Assembly (NCBI GenBank): GCA_963693305.1 | Contig: OY855913.1 | Span: 24,114,114 to 24,178,113 of the forward strand | DNA from: Meandrina meandrites | Lineage: Eukaryota; Cnidaria; Anthozoa; Scleractinia; Meandrinidae | Reading direction: 5' to 3' | DNA: 64,000 bases | Shown here: positions 16,427 to 28,800 of the stretch, in pieces | Layout: each line of letters starts with the position of its first letter | Position numbering within the stretch: the stretch's first letter is position 1 | The notes under the pieces: model-generated | Databases searched by the model: none | Told to the model about the DNA's origin: nothing | Seen by the model: the letters and a program-made list of their open reading frames with translations, nothing else | Made by a program: the position numbers and the translations under genes

Positions 16427-16825
16427 ATGAAGAAAGAATTTGGCCACAAAGCTCCTCGGGCAATCACTGTACATCACTTTTTCACGTTCCTCAATTTCAT
16501 TGTCTTGTTTATATCGGTTGCTTCTCTGTCCTTCAATGTGTACATTCTTCGCAGAGAAATCGAGAGTGTGAAGGCCGACATTGGTCCCCTGGTGAAGGAA
16601 AATGAGAAAATTGCTTCACAGTTATCCGTTGACTATTTTGTCAAATCTCGAAAAGCTCGGCAGAGTGAGCCAGGACCCGAGGAGGTTGAGCCAGGACCCG
16701 ATGAAATCGAGCCTGGGCCTGAAGGAGAAAACACCACTGAGCCGACTGAAGGCGAAATGACACCACACATTAGCCCGGAACAACATGGTGGGGCAAGCGG
16801 TACAATTAAGCTGAACTGCAGTCAG
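16427..16825 (+). CDS. Exon 1: cytoplasmic tail, signal anchor, neck
   Basis: 133 codons from ATG to donor GTACGC (phase 0). It encodes a basic N-terminus, one hydrophobic segment, heptad-like [14 protein letters not shown] and three EPGP(D/E)E-type repeats. There is no cleavable signal peptide pattern, hence type II topology. It ends at NCSQ. Confidence 0.9.
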
Positions 16826-19800
16826 GTACGCATATGCTTTCACGACGTTATCAAGTTAAAACTATCTTAGTTACAGATCTTCTTTTCCTGAAAATGCATC
16901 TTCAAAAGGATTGTCAAGTAGCCTCCTTGGCAGACGTTCTTTTGGCAGTCACGCCATCCTTTCTGAGAAGAGATTGCGTGACGAGCCAATTGTCTAGTTG
17001 AGAAATAGAATAGTTTGTGAGAGCTTCTTTGAGTCACTGCCTCAGTTAGTCCTTTCGCTCACCACCCCCCTCCCCCACCCCTCCCCAGTAGGAACGTGAG
17101 GGAGGGAATAAAGCGCATTTAAATGAATGCAACAATAATATAATGACTGTCAATAAAAGAAACATAGGGTGCCCAAAGGGTACATGTGTGGGATACAATG
17201 TTACAGCTCATTTGCATTAACAAACTTACAACCCGATCTCATTAGTGTGCGATACCTCAGGTATCCCACACAATAAAAAGTAATTAGTGCTAATTGACTA
17301 GTCACAAAAATATACATTTAGGGTCGATAAGCTGAAAACATTCGGAATGGTTAGTTGTACGGTGTGGTGAAACAATAAGGCTAAAACTGCAAGGGACCGC
17401 GAACGATAATGCTGCTATTCGTAGGATCTACTAAGAGATCTGATCAGCAATAAAATGGAATGAAATAACAATGCAAGCAAGGCTGATCATACTACGTGAA
17501 AAATAGACTTTGCGAGACAACACCACGACTAGAACCGATACAGCAGGATTGAAACAATACCCGATGAGTAATCATGTTTGTCAATGCCCGTTAATCTAAC
17601 ATAAATGTGTGCACTCAATTTAATAAATTCGCCTTGTATGGTCGGTAGCTGACTGCGTGGAGGATTGCAAGGGAAAAATGTGAACAAAAATTGAAAGGGG
17701 AAAATAGGCTCTGAAAATAAACGGGGAGAGGTGGGGGGTGGGGGGGTTCTGCGAACCTTGGGAAAGAAAGATTGCGTGACGAACGCGCAGAAGGCTACGC
17801 TGGGACAAAACTGTTGTTGGTTGTACCCTTGCACTGATCTCAAGCTCAATTATTTTTTTGATTGTTATTCTTTTCAGGATGCCCATGGTAACAATATTTG
17901 CACCTTAGGTAAGCAAACAGAGTCGATGGACACGATGATTAGGTGGCTAGTTGGCAGTAACATTTTACTTGTTAAATTTAAAGGTTTTAGGTATCTTAGG
18001 TATGTGAGGGTTTTCAGTATCGCGCACTTTCAGCCACCTCTGACTATGAACCAAGCAAGGCACACGGTTGGGGGGGGGGGGGGGGGAGGGACTCAAATAT
18101 TTATTGGCTGGGCGGTGAAGGATTTGTCAAAAGGTATAAAATCAGGGCTTTTTTCACACATCTACGACTCTCTTTTGCCCATGAGGACGGACCCCTCTCC
18201 TGGCATCCAGCGTGTGGGAATAGCCGAGCTTTCAGTAGGAGAATGACTGCTTTTACATATCAACTCCGATACCGCGCAGCTGCCATCATCATCATCATTG
18301 TCATCATCATCGTCATCATCATTGCTTTCATTATCGTCATCATCAGAACCATCGTCATCATTATCGTCAAAATCATCATACATCTGATATTGTACCATGC
18401 GAAATAATATCCAAAGACGAGGGGGACATTGGGGGTTGCTGAACACCGCATTACCGCAAAGAAAATCGACAAATACCGCAATACCGCAAAATAAATCGGA
18501 AAATACCGCAATTTTATAGTAAGCCTGTATAACTAGTGGATTAGTTGACGCGAGGGCAAAAATAGAGGCAAAAACAAGCGGTGGGACAGTGGAAAAAATG
18601 GCACGGCCTTAAACGGGTTGTTTAAACAGTCAAATTGTAGATTACAATGTGTGACAAAACAAGGCTGTTTCAGGCTGCTTCAGAAACGGCTAAAAATACT
18701 CGTTAAAAAGTGAAGAATACGTTTTTGAACCGAAAATCGTCGACCAAAACGTAAAGAAAACGCATCCCGCAGGTTTGGAGAATACCGCAATTCAAGATTA
18801 AAATTACCGAAATACCGCATGAAAAATTGGCCAATACCGCAATACCGCAAACCCCAATCTCCCCCTCAAAGACTACGTAGTCTCTTATAGCCTGCGAACG
18901 CGGACGTATTTCCGACTGTCGTTTCTGTTCTTGTAGTTGGTGGAAGTCTCCTGGGAACTCCTGAAGCTCGTCAGGAGATACAAGGAATGGTTGAGTCTTA
19001 CATCGACACAACATATGGTGAGTTAACTATCATGTTGGTGAAGTGCCTTTATCCCAGCTTTGTTAACCAGTTTATGAACAGTTTCTTGACGTACACTGAC
19101 AAAATGTATCACAATATTTCTTGGTAGGCAACACAAAGGTCATAAATGTTAACTTGTAACTCATTGATATTTATACAACATTCTGTGACACATACTCTCT
19201 ATATAACATGGGGCTCAGGGAAAACTCGAAACCCGGGGGTGCCCGGTACTTGCACGCTTCCTGAAACCCTACCTACTAGAGACCAAAATATGAAAATGAC
19301 CTAAAAATCGATACCCTATTTTAGACCAGACCCTACTCAGGAACTGCTTCGGCGAAACTGCGACAACACTACCCTATTTGAGAACAAAATGGCCAAATTC
19401 TATACCCTATTTCATATCATCGGCTCCTAAGCGACTTGCATACTTATAGAGCTTTTGTAGTACAGTACTTCCACAATCCTCCTCTCTCCGTCTCCATAAC
19501 TAATAGTTTGTTTCTGGGTGTCTTGTTTTGCTGTCTCGTTGTCGCTATCACATTGATGAAAACGTTTGTTGAGCGAATGAAATTGATATCGTCTAATTTG
19601 TATTAGTTTCCAATAATCGTTCAGTTATTGACTTTCAGGGCCCGCGCTTTCTCAACTGACAGGAAAGGCATTGAACGACACAATACGAAGCTTCATTAAT
19701 GACCACGCAGCCAGCTCTTTTGGTGAGTCATGAACAAGTGTCTTTTTATTCAATAGTAATAATAACATAACTCTAGCGGATCTTGCTTTGTGAACTTGAA

Positions 19801-22800
19801 TTGACTTCGAACTGTAGTCATTTAACTTATCCTAAAGAGCCACAGCCCAAGACAACAGTGTTGGAAAGATTAGCAAATGAATTATTACTGATTCGTTCTT
19901 CTCTCATAGCTAAACAGAAGCATTTTTATTTTTTACTAGACTGCAAAGCATTTACCTTTACTTTTGTTTTCGTTTGTTTCTTTCAAAGAAACACCGGGCG
20001 GATTTGGGAGCAATTTAACTGGAAACGGCGATGTTCCCGACAGTAATTCTACCGACCTTCCTGTCGATGGTGAAGGAGATTTAAACCGTGCGATCCAGCA
20101 ATACGTTGGTGCATATGCACTTCATACTCTTGGTAAGACAAAGCATACCATTCATTCTCTGGTCTTAACAGTGTATTTATAACCTGGTGGGTTAACGCAA
20201 ACGGTAAAATATGTTCGTAAAAGTAAGGCTTCAACTGACAAAAACATGCGATGTGTAGTATGTTCCTTCAACCAGGGTAAATCGTTAAAGAAATAGAAAT
20301 CTGTTTTTAAGTATTTTACTAGCCTAATTAATCATTAGTGTAAAAGTATTTATATTATAAAATTATTAGTCCAACAAAATTAGTGGTCGAAATATAATCA
20401 CATTTTAATAACATTGTTAGTTTAATAAATCATACTGATCCGAAAATTACTTGAGTAATAGAATGATTAGTATAGTAAAATTATTAGTCTCATAAAAATT
20501 CGTAGTCTCGAAGAATTGTTAGTTCAATAAAGTTAGCAGTCGAACAAAATCATCTTTCCAATCATAATACTAGCTTACTAAAATTACTAGCTAAATAGAA
20601 GTACAAGTGTATTGCGCGTACTAAGTTTTCTTCGCTGTTGTAGGGCCGTCATTTGTTCCTGGTGCAGCAGTTGAGCGGGAGCCTGGGAAGACAGTGTTGG
20701 ATGCGTACCTGGACAAAGCTGTTCAACAAGCAGTCCAATCTCACTTGCCGGGGGGTGGGGGTGAGGGTGAAGGAGGTCCCGGTAAGTAAAAAAACCGTTT
20801 TTGAACAAATGTAGTAAATCCTCCCAGTGGTATTTCCTGTGAGTGAGTCCAAGGCCGTAGGCAAGGGGAGTGCGATGGGTGCGTCCGCAGCCCTTCACGG
20901 ACTCTCATAATGCAGGAAATGTGGGCTTCAACAACTTGATTTATCAAAATTTTCCGGGGGAAATATCCCTCTTGACGCCCACGCATCCGGTGCTCGCACC
21001 CACCCGTGCGAAATCCTGCCGACGGCCCTGGTGACCTAGGCCGTCTTTTCAAAACGGTTGTTTAGAGAGTAGTGTTTTAAGTACGCCAGAGAGCTTTTAG
21101 GAATTTGGAAAATGCATTTTTATGTCGCTTATTTCACGTTTTGGTTACAATAATCAGTGAACGCTACATTGTATTTTTAGAACGGCTCGGATTAGGATTG
21201 GACCTGTGTTTATATCTGCATGCTATCTATAAAGATATAATTTACAACTGATGCTATTTTATCCAAGGAGGGCCACAGGTTCATTAGCTTTATAGCTATT
21301 AAGTGCTACCCTCTATAAATAAAGACGCTGCCTACCTACCTACCTACCTACCCACCTACCTACCTACCTACCTACCTACCTACCTACCTACCTACCTACC
21401 TATCTACCTACCTACCTACCTACCTACCTACCTACCTACCTACCTACCTACCTACCTACCTACCTACCTACCTACCTACCTACCTACCTACCAAGCCATA
21501 GATGTTGATGACCGCCACAGAACTCAAGCGGAAAATTATTTCTCAGTTGCTTTGCTTTCCGCCTTTTTTGTGCGACAGCTAGAATTACCTTTTTTCTAAC
21601 GCAATCCAAGGATTTCTTGTAAAATTAGTAGTACCATTGAACTCTTTTTTTCTTGTTTCTAGACCCTATGGGTGGTGGGGTACCGAGCGGGGAAATGAAC
21701 CACACCATCCAGCAGTATCTAGGATCATTCGCGCGGGAATCGTTTGGTAAGGCATGCAGTGCTAACTTAGCCGGTTTTTTTCTGTTTCATATGTGCTTAT
21801 GCATTAAGTGTTTGTTGGTTTGTTTATGTTTTTATTCACATTTTGAAAGCCAAAGGAACTTGGGTAGAAGAAACAAAAAGGTTAGAACTTAACAAAAGGA
21901 TTTCACTTCCACGTACCATTTGTATATTGAGGCAGTATAGTATAGTATAGTAAAATTATTTAGTGGACTTAAAACTCTGAGGGTTTCATTCTGTATAATA
22001 TTCGTCTACCGAATGGCAATGCTTGCCACGAGACGCCAATTTCTTCCGTTTTAACTTGTTTCAGTTTAATAAAACTGAAGCAAAATGTTGTAACACACGG
22101 CAACTTCTTTGTGTACGTGAACGTAACTGCTTGAGTCGGAACAAATACGCGAGACAGGTTGCAATAAAAGGCAACTGCCAAGTGTAACAACGCCTTCACG
22201 TCTTGAAAATAACTGTTATACTAGCTAAGTCGGCAGCGAAATATTATCGACAGAATTAAAAAACGCATGCTTACAAGATGCTTCCGAACTTTTTATCAAA
22301 CGCTTACATGTCCAACCGCGGACAATGATAATTATAAGAATTACGGTATGTATTCTTGTTTTCAGGTCCCACGTTTGTACCCGGTGCCTCAGCTCCAGGT
22401 GATAAGACTCCGCTGGAGACCTTCGTGGATGATTCCGTATCGCGGGCGCTAATAAAGTATTTTGAAGACAAAGGAGACCCTGGTAAGCAAGACGTTGTAA
22501 GACTAGTAATCTATTCACCCACAGATATTTCATTGCGAACTTTGTTTTTCGTTTTAATTTAAATTAATTATGAAACATTTAGCTATTGGGTAAGGTGAGT
22601 GAAGGTGATGGTCGATCAATCCTGTGGAAGATTCTGTTCCTGTTTCTCGTATAACTTTCTTTTTAGCTTTGTCTGAACTGTCTCTAAAGAACATATGAGT
22701 ACACGCTTCTTTTCTTGCCTTTTCTTTACTTTCTTTTTCTACGAGTTTTAGTCAAATGTTCTTTTAACAACACCCACAAAAAATACATTTGAAAAAAAAG

Positions 22801-25800
22801 TAGAAGTTGACTCACATATTGTCAGTTTCCTCCTACATGTTGTCTGTTCTGCGTTAGGCGGTTTTGCAGCATGCGGCGCGCACTTTTGAGAAATAAAAAG
22901 AAACCATTTTAGTTATCCTTCTGACGTCGCACATGCACTGACTGCAGTAGGATTTTACTGAAGCGGCTGAATGTATGCGGAATAAATTTTGTGAGAAAAG
23001 TTAAAAACCCCAGCACAAAAATTGCATGAAAGAAAATGACTACCTGAATGACTTTAATACATAGATGACGCATGAATTGCATGGATAGCATGAATATCGC
23101 TTGGATAACAAAATGCATGAATACTTACTTATGCCGTTAGAAGAGTTACTGGCATAATTTGCACGAAAGCATGGATTGCACAAATTGCATGGTTTGCATG
23201 AAACGACGCATGGTTTAGTGTTAGTTAAGGCGCTTGAATGCATAAAATGCGTGCATGAGATACTTTAATTGCATGGATGGCATGATTTGCATGGACAGCA
23301 TGTGCATGAATTGCTTAGATTGCATGCAATGCATGAATGTTTGGTTGCACGAATTGCATGAGTTGCATGAGTTCTTGCATGGTATGCATTAAACGACGCA
23401 TGATTAATGTAATGCACGATTTAGTACGAATAAACGATTGCAATAATTACACAACGGTTTGCGTGAACTTGTTGTAATTAGACCTCCATTCCACCCGCGC
23501 GAAATCTAACAACTAGGTTACCTCTTCAAGAACAGACTCTTCAATATCTCGGTAAGTGTAATGAAAAATGACTGTGTTGATTGTGATTATTTTGAGGAAT
23601 TTTCAATTTTCTACGAGTACGTTCTTTCTCATATCAGTACTATTTTTTTTCGTTTAAGGTGGATTCAATTTTTCTTCTTCAAAACAGCCAGATAACCGCA
23701 CTACCCAGAGTTTTGTGGAGGCTTATGTCGATGAGTATATAGGTGGGTAATCTGTGGTACGACAGTTTCAAAGATTACGGCATTCCTACTTGTTACACTT
23801 GAATATCTCATTCTTTTCTTTATTTTAAGATGGGCTCAACCTTTCCGCTTCACAGCAACAACACCCGCCTGATAACCGCGCTATCCAGAACTTTGTTCAG
23901 GCATATGTAGATAAGTATGTAGGTTGGTAAACTGTGGCATTTTACATCACTATGATGTGTCACTTTGTGTTTTTCTTTGACCTAATTTGTATCTTGAGCA
24001 TTTTCATGTCGTTTTTCGGTGATCAATCGTGTCCTTTCAGATCTTTTAAAATATTCTTTTACCTTGATGCCACGTCCCTGTTTTACATTCAAGGTGGACT
24101 AAATCTTTCCTCGTCACAACCGCGGTCACAGCTACCTGATAACAGCACTATCAGAGACTTTCTAAAGACTTATGCCGATAACTTTATGGGTGGGTATTAA
24201 TACTACACTGAGAAAATACACGACTGTTTTGTTTGCGTTATTAACTTGAATGATGTGTATCACGGTATTTCAAGCCATTTTTCAGACCACTTTCAAATTG
24301 AATAAAATCTCAAAATACTAGTTTTCTAACGTAGAAACAACAACTGAGTATTAAAAAACAGATTAAAACGGATTACGAAAGACAAATTACAATTTCTCAT
24401 AAGATGCGTTGTCCATGACGCAGCTTCTAATACTATTCAGTGACTATTATATGTAAGATTTTAATGAAGATTTTAATGTATCTTTTGCTGCTTTTAGGTG
24501 GACTAAATCTTTCCTCGTCACAACCACAACCACAACCACAACTGCCTGATAACCGTACCATCCAGAACATTATAAAGGATTACGTAGATGATTATGTTGG
24601 TTAGTATTTCACTGATTTGTTTGTGTTTATCATTGAAAACGTTCTTTTTGTTTGTAAGATTATGACATTGCTATTGGTTAATTCTTGATTTGTTAATTTT
24701 TGGTTAATTTTTGATTGGTTAATTTTTGATTTGCGCTTAAGGTGGACTTAATCTTTCTTCGTCACAAACGCAGTCACAGGCGCCTGATAACCGCACTATC
24801 CAGAACTTTGTTAAGGATTATGTGGACGAGTATGTAGGTGGGTATGGGACCATGTTTTGTATTCACCCGAAGTTTATAACACCCTTTTACATTGACACTA
24901 CTCCTTTGTCATTCAAGGTAAACTTAATCTTTCCTCGTCACAACCGCAAGCACTGTCGCCAGATAACCGTACCATCCAGAGCTTTCTAGAAGCGTACGTT
25001 GATCGTTATATGGGTGAGTATACTGTGGGATACCAGACGACCGTGGATTAATCTTTAAACAGCTTATATTTCCAAGATTTCTTATGTCTCATTTCTTTTC
25101 ATTTTTAGCTCGACGCAATCATTCCTCGATACAACCACAGACACCTAACAACCGTACTATCCAGAACTTTGTTAAGTATTATGTTGACGAGTATGTAGGT
25201 GGGTAACCTGTGGCATGCCGCTCACTTTCTTTTTTGGTGTAGATTATTAAATATGTTTTAAATTTCAAATATTATACATCTGTTACATCAATGCCACTCC
25301 CTATTTTTATCCAAGGTGGACTTAATCTTTCCTCGTCACAACCGCAAGCACTGTCGACAGATAACGGTACTATCCAGAGCTTTCTAGAAGCGTACGTTGA
25401 TCGCTATATGGGTGGGTATACTGCGGGATACCAGACGACTGTGCCTTTTGTGTGAATCTTTAAACGGTATTATAACCTCCAAGATTTATAATGTTTCATT
25501 TCTTTTCTTGCTTAGCTCGACGCAATCTTTCCTCGATACAACCACAGACACCTAACAACCGCACTATCCAGAACTTTGTGAAGGATTATGTTGATCAGTA
25601 CATTGGTGGGTAACCTGTGGCATGCCACCCACTTTGTTTTTTTGTGTAAAATATTAAATATGTTTTAAATTTCAAAGATTACACATCTGTAACATCAATG
25701 TCACTCCGTATTTTTATCCAAGGTGGACTTAATCTTTCCTCTACACAACCGCAACCACAGCCGCCAGATAACCGCACGATCCGAAGATTTCTTAAGGCGT

Positions 25801-28800
25801 ACGTTGATAACTATATGGGTAGGTATACTGTCAACTTTTTTTTATGTGCTAATCTTGATCAATTGTATCTTTTGTAAACTTACGACAGAAGTCGTGTTGA
25901 CACCAATTCCCTTTTTCTTAAGGGTATACTGTGACTTTATACGCGCTTAATGTTATTTGTTTTATTATCCAACCGTCTCTTTTCTTTTTTTAAAATGGAC
26001 TCAATCTTTCCTCGTCCCAACCGCAGCCGCCTGATAATCAAACTGTTGAGACCTTTGTAAAGGATTATGTAGATAAATATGTCGGTTAGTATACTAAAGA
26101 ATTCTATTGACATTTTGGCTTGTGTTATTCTTTAAACAGGTCTACATTTAATTTGCAACATTATGATATTCTTTTAAGTGGACGCCGTTTAACTTTCATT
26201 TGCATTGTAGATAAACGCAATCTTTCCTCGTCACAACCACAAGCACAACAGCTTGATAACCGCACTATCCAGAACTTTGTAGAAACTTATGTGGATAACT
26301 ATATAGGTAAGTATACTACTGATACCATAGGGCTGTGCTGATTGTTATTCTTTTAACAATAATGATAAGCTCAAAGGTTTCTGCTTTCTTATTTTCATCT
26401 TTTTAGCTGGACTCAATCTTTCCTCGTCACAATCACATCCACCTAATAACCGTATTATCCAGAACTTTGTGAAGGATTATGTAGATGAATATGTCGGTGG
26501 GTATCCTGTGGCATGACGCATCATTGTAATGCTTGTGTTAATCATTAAACAAGTTTATTTTTTTAATAAGATAATCGAAAGATAATGACATTGCTTGAGG
26601 TAGATACCACTTATATTTGACTTGTATTGAAGGTGGACTCAATCTGTCTTCGTCAAAGCTGCAAGCACAGCCGCCAGATAACCGCACTGTACAGAACTTT
26701 GTAAAGGATTATATGGACGAATATGTGGGTAGGTATACTACGCTATTCCCACTGATAAATCATTAAACGAGTTTATAATTTCTAAGATTATAAAATCTGT
26801 TCACGTTTATACAACTCTTTTTTATTCAAGGTGGACTTAACTTTTCCTCGTTCCAGCTGCAACCACAGCCGTCAGATAACCACACTATCCAGGACTTTGT
26901 TGAGGCCTACGTAGATGAATATTTGGGTGGGTATACCATGGGTACCGCATAGTTTTGTCCTTTGTGTAATTCTTCGAACAGTATTTATTATTTCTAAGAA
27001 TTTTTTTTTATCTCTTTTGCTTTGGTTTCTGTTACTCTTTAAAGAGGTCTAAATTAATTTTGCAAGATGATGATATTCTTTTAAGTGGACGCCGTTTAAC
27101 TTTCATTTGCATTGTAGATAAACGCAATCTTTCCTTGTCACAACCACAAGCACAACAGCTTGATAACCGCACTATCCAGAACTTTGTAGAGGCTTATGTC
27201 GATAACTACATAGGTGAGTATGCTATGGATACCACAGGGATGTGCTGATTGTTATTCTTTTAACGATATGATAAGCTCAAAGATTTCTGCTTTCTTATTT
27301 TCATCTTTTTAGCTGGACTCAATCTTTCCTCGTCACAATCACATCCACCTAATAACCGCACTATCCAGAACTTTGTGAAGGATTATGTAGATGAATATGT
27401 CGGTGGGTATCCTGTGGCATGGCGCATTATAATAATGCTTGTGTTAATCATTAAAAAGTTGATATTTTATAAGATAACGACATGCCTTTAGGTAGATACC
27501 ACTTATATTTGACTTGTATTGAAGGTGGACTCAATCTGTCTTCGTCAAAACGGCAAGCACAGCCGCCAGATAACCGTACGGTACAGAACTTTGTAAAGGA
27601 TTATATGGACGAATATGTGGGTGGGTATACTGTGCCATTCCGACTGATAAATCATTTAACGAGTTTATAATTTCTAAGATCATGATAAAATCCGTTCACG
27701 TTTATATTACTCTTTTATTTAAGGTGGACTAAACTTTTCCTCGTCCCAACTGCAACCACAATCGTCAGATAACCACACTATCCAGGACTTTGTTAAGGCC
27801 TACGTAGATGAATATTTGGGTGGGTATATTTAACAATGTTCCACAAGCGCGAGGTGGTAAATAGCCAACGAGACGCGTAGCGCCGAGTTGGCTATAACTA
27901 CCTCATATCCAAAGAGCGTGAATGGAATAATTGTTTTATTTAAAAGATTTGCAATATTTGAGCTCCCGGCTGTTCTCGCTGACCCGTACACCTACCATGT
28001 TTGTGGTCCATGGTATTTGAGCCCATATACCATGCCCTGTGAACCAATCAAAACTCAGGAATTGCAATATACCATAGCTAGTTTTAAATAAAATGGGATA
28101 CCACGTAGTTCTGTCGCTTTTGTAATTCCTCGAACAGTATTTATCAATTCTACGATTTTTAATCTCTTTCGCTTTTTAGCTGGACTCAATATTTCCTCGC
28201 CACAAACGCATCAACTACTGTCTGATAACCGCACCATCCAGAAGTTTGTAACAGATTATGTTGATGAATATGTCGGTTAGTACATTGTGGAACGCCATTT
28301 GACTGTTTTGTTGATCATTAAACAGTTATGACATTCGTGGATGACAAGCATTTTTTGTTTGCACTCAAGATATGCTCAACATCTCTTCATCGCAACCGCA
28401 GCCACAACCGCCTGATAATCGCACTATCCAGAACTTGGTAAAGGATTATGTGGGCGAGTATGTGGGTAGGTATTACTGCGTCATGTCATTTGACTGTATC
28501 TCTTGTATACACAATTGAACAATTTGATAATTTCTTACTTATAATTAAGTTCCTTTCATGTTGACAAAACTGTTATTTTAATTCAAGATGTACTTAATCA
28601 TTCCTCGTCACAACCGCAACCACAGCTGCCTGATAACCGCACAGCCGTCCAGAGCTTTCTGAAGGCTTACGTTGATAGTTATATAGGTATACTGTGAATA
28701 CCACAGCACTGGGTTGTTTGTGTATTCCTTAACAATCCTTAAACAATTTTAGTTTTTGAGCTGTAATTTCCACTTTTAGCATGGAACGTTCATTTTTTAT

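Noticed and set aside
18162..18511. Asp-rich and Met-rich frames on the minus strand
   Set aside because: They come from the (CAT)n-like tract in intron 2.
21303..21599. Open frame with (YLPT)n
   Set aside because: Translation of the (CTAC)n microsatellite.
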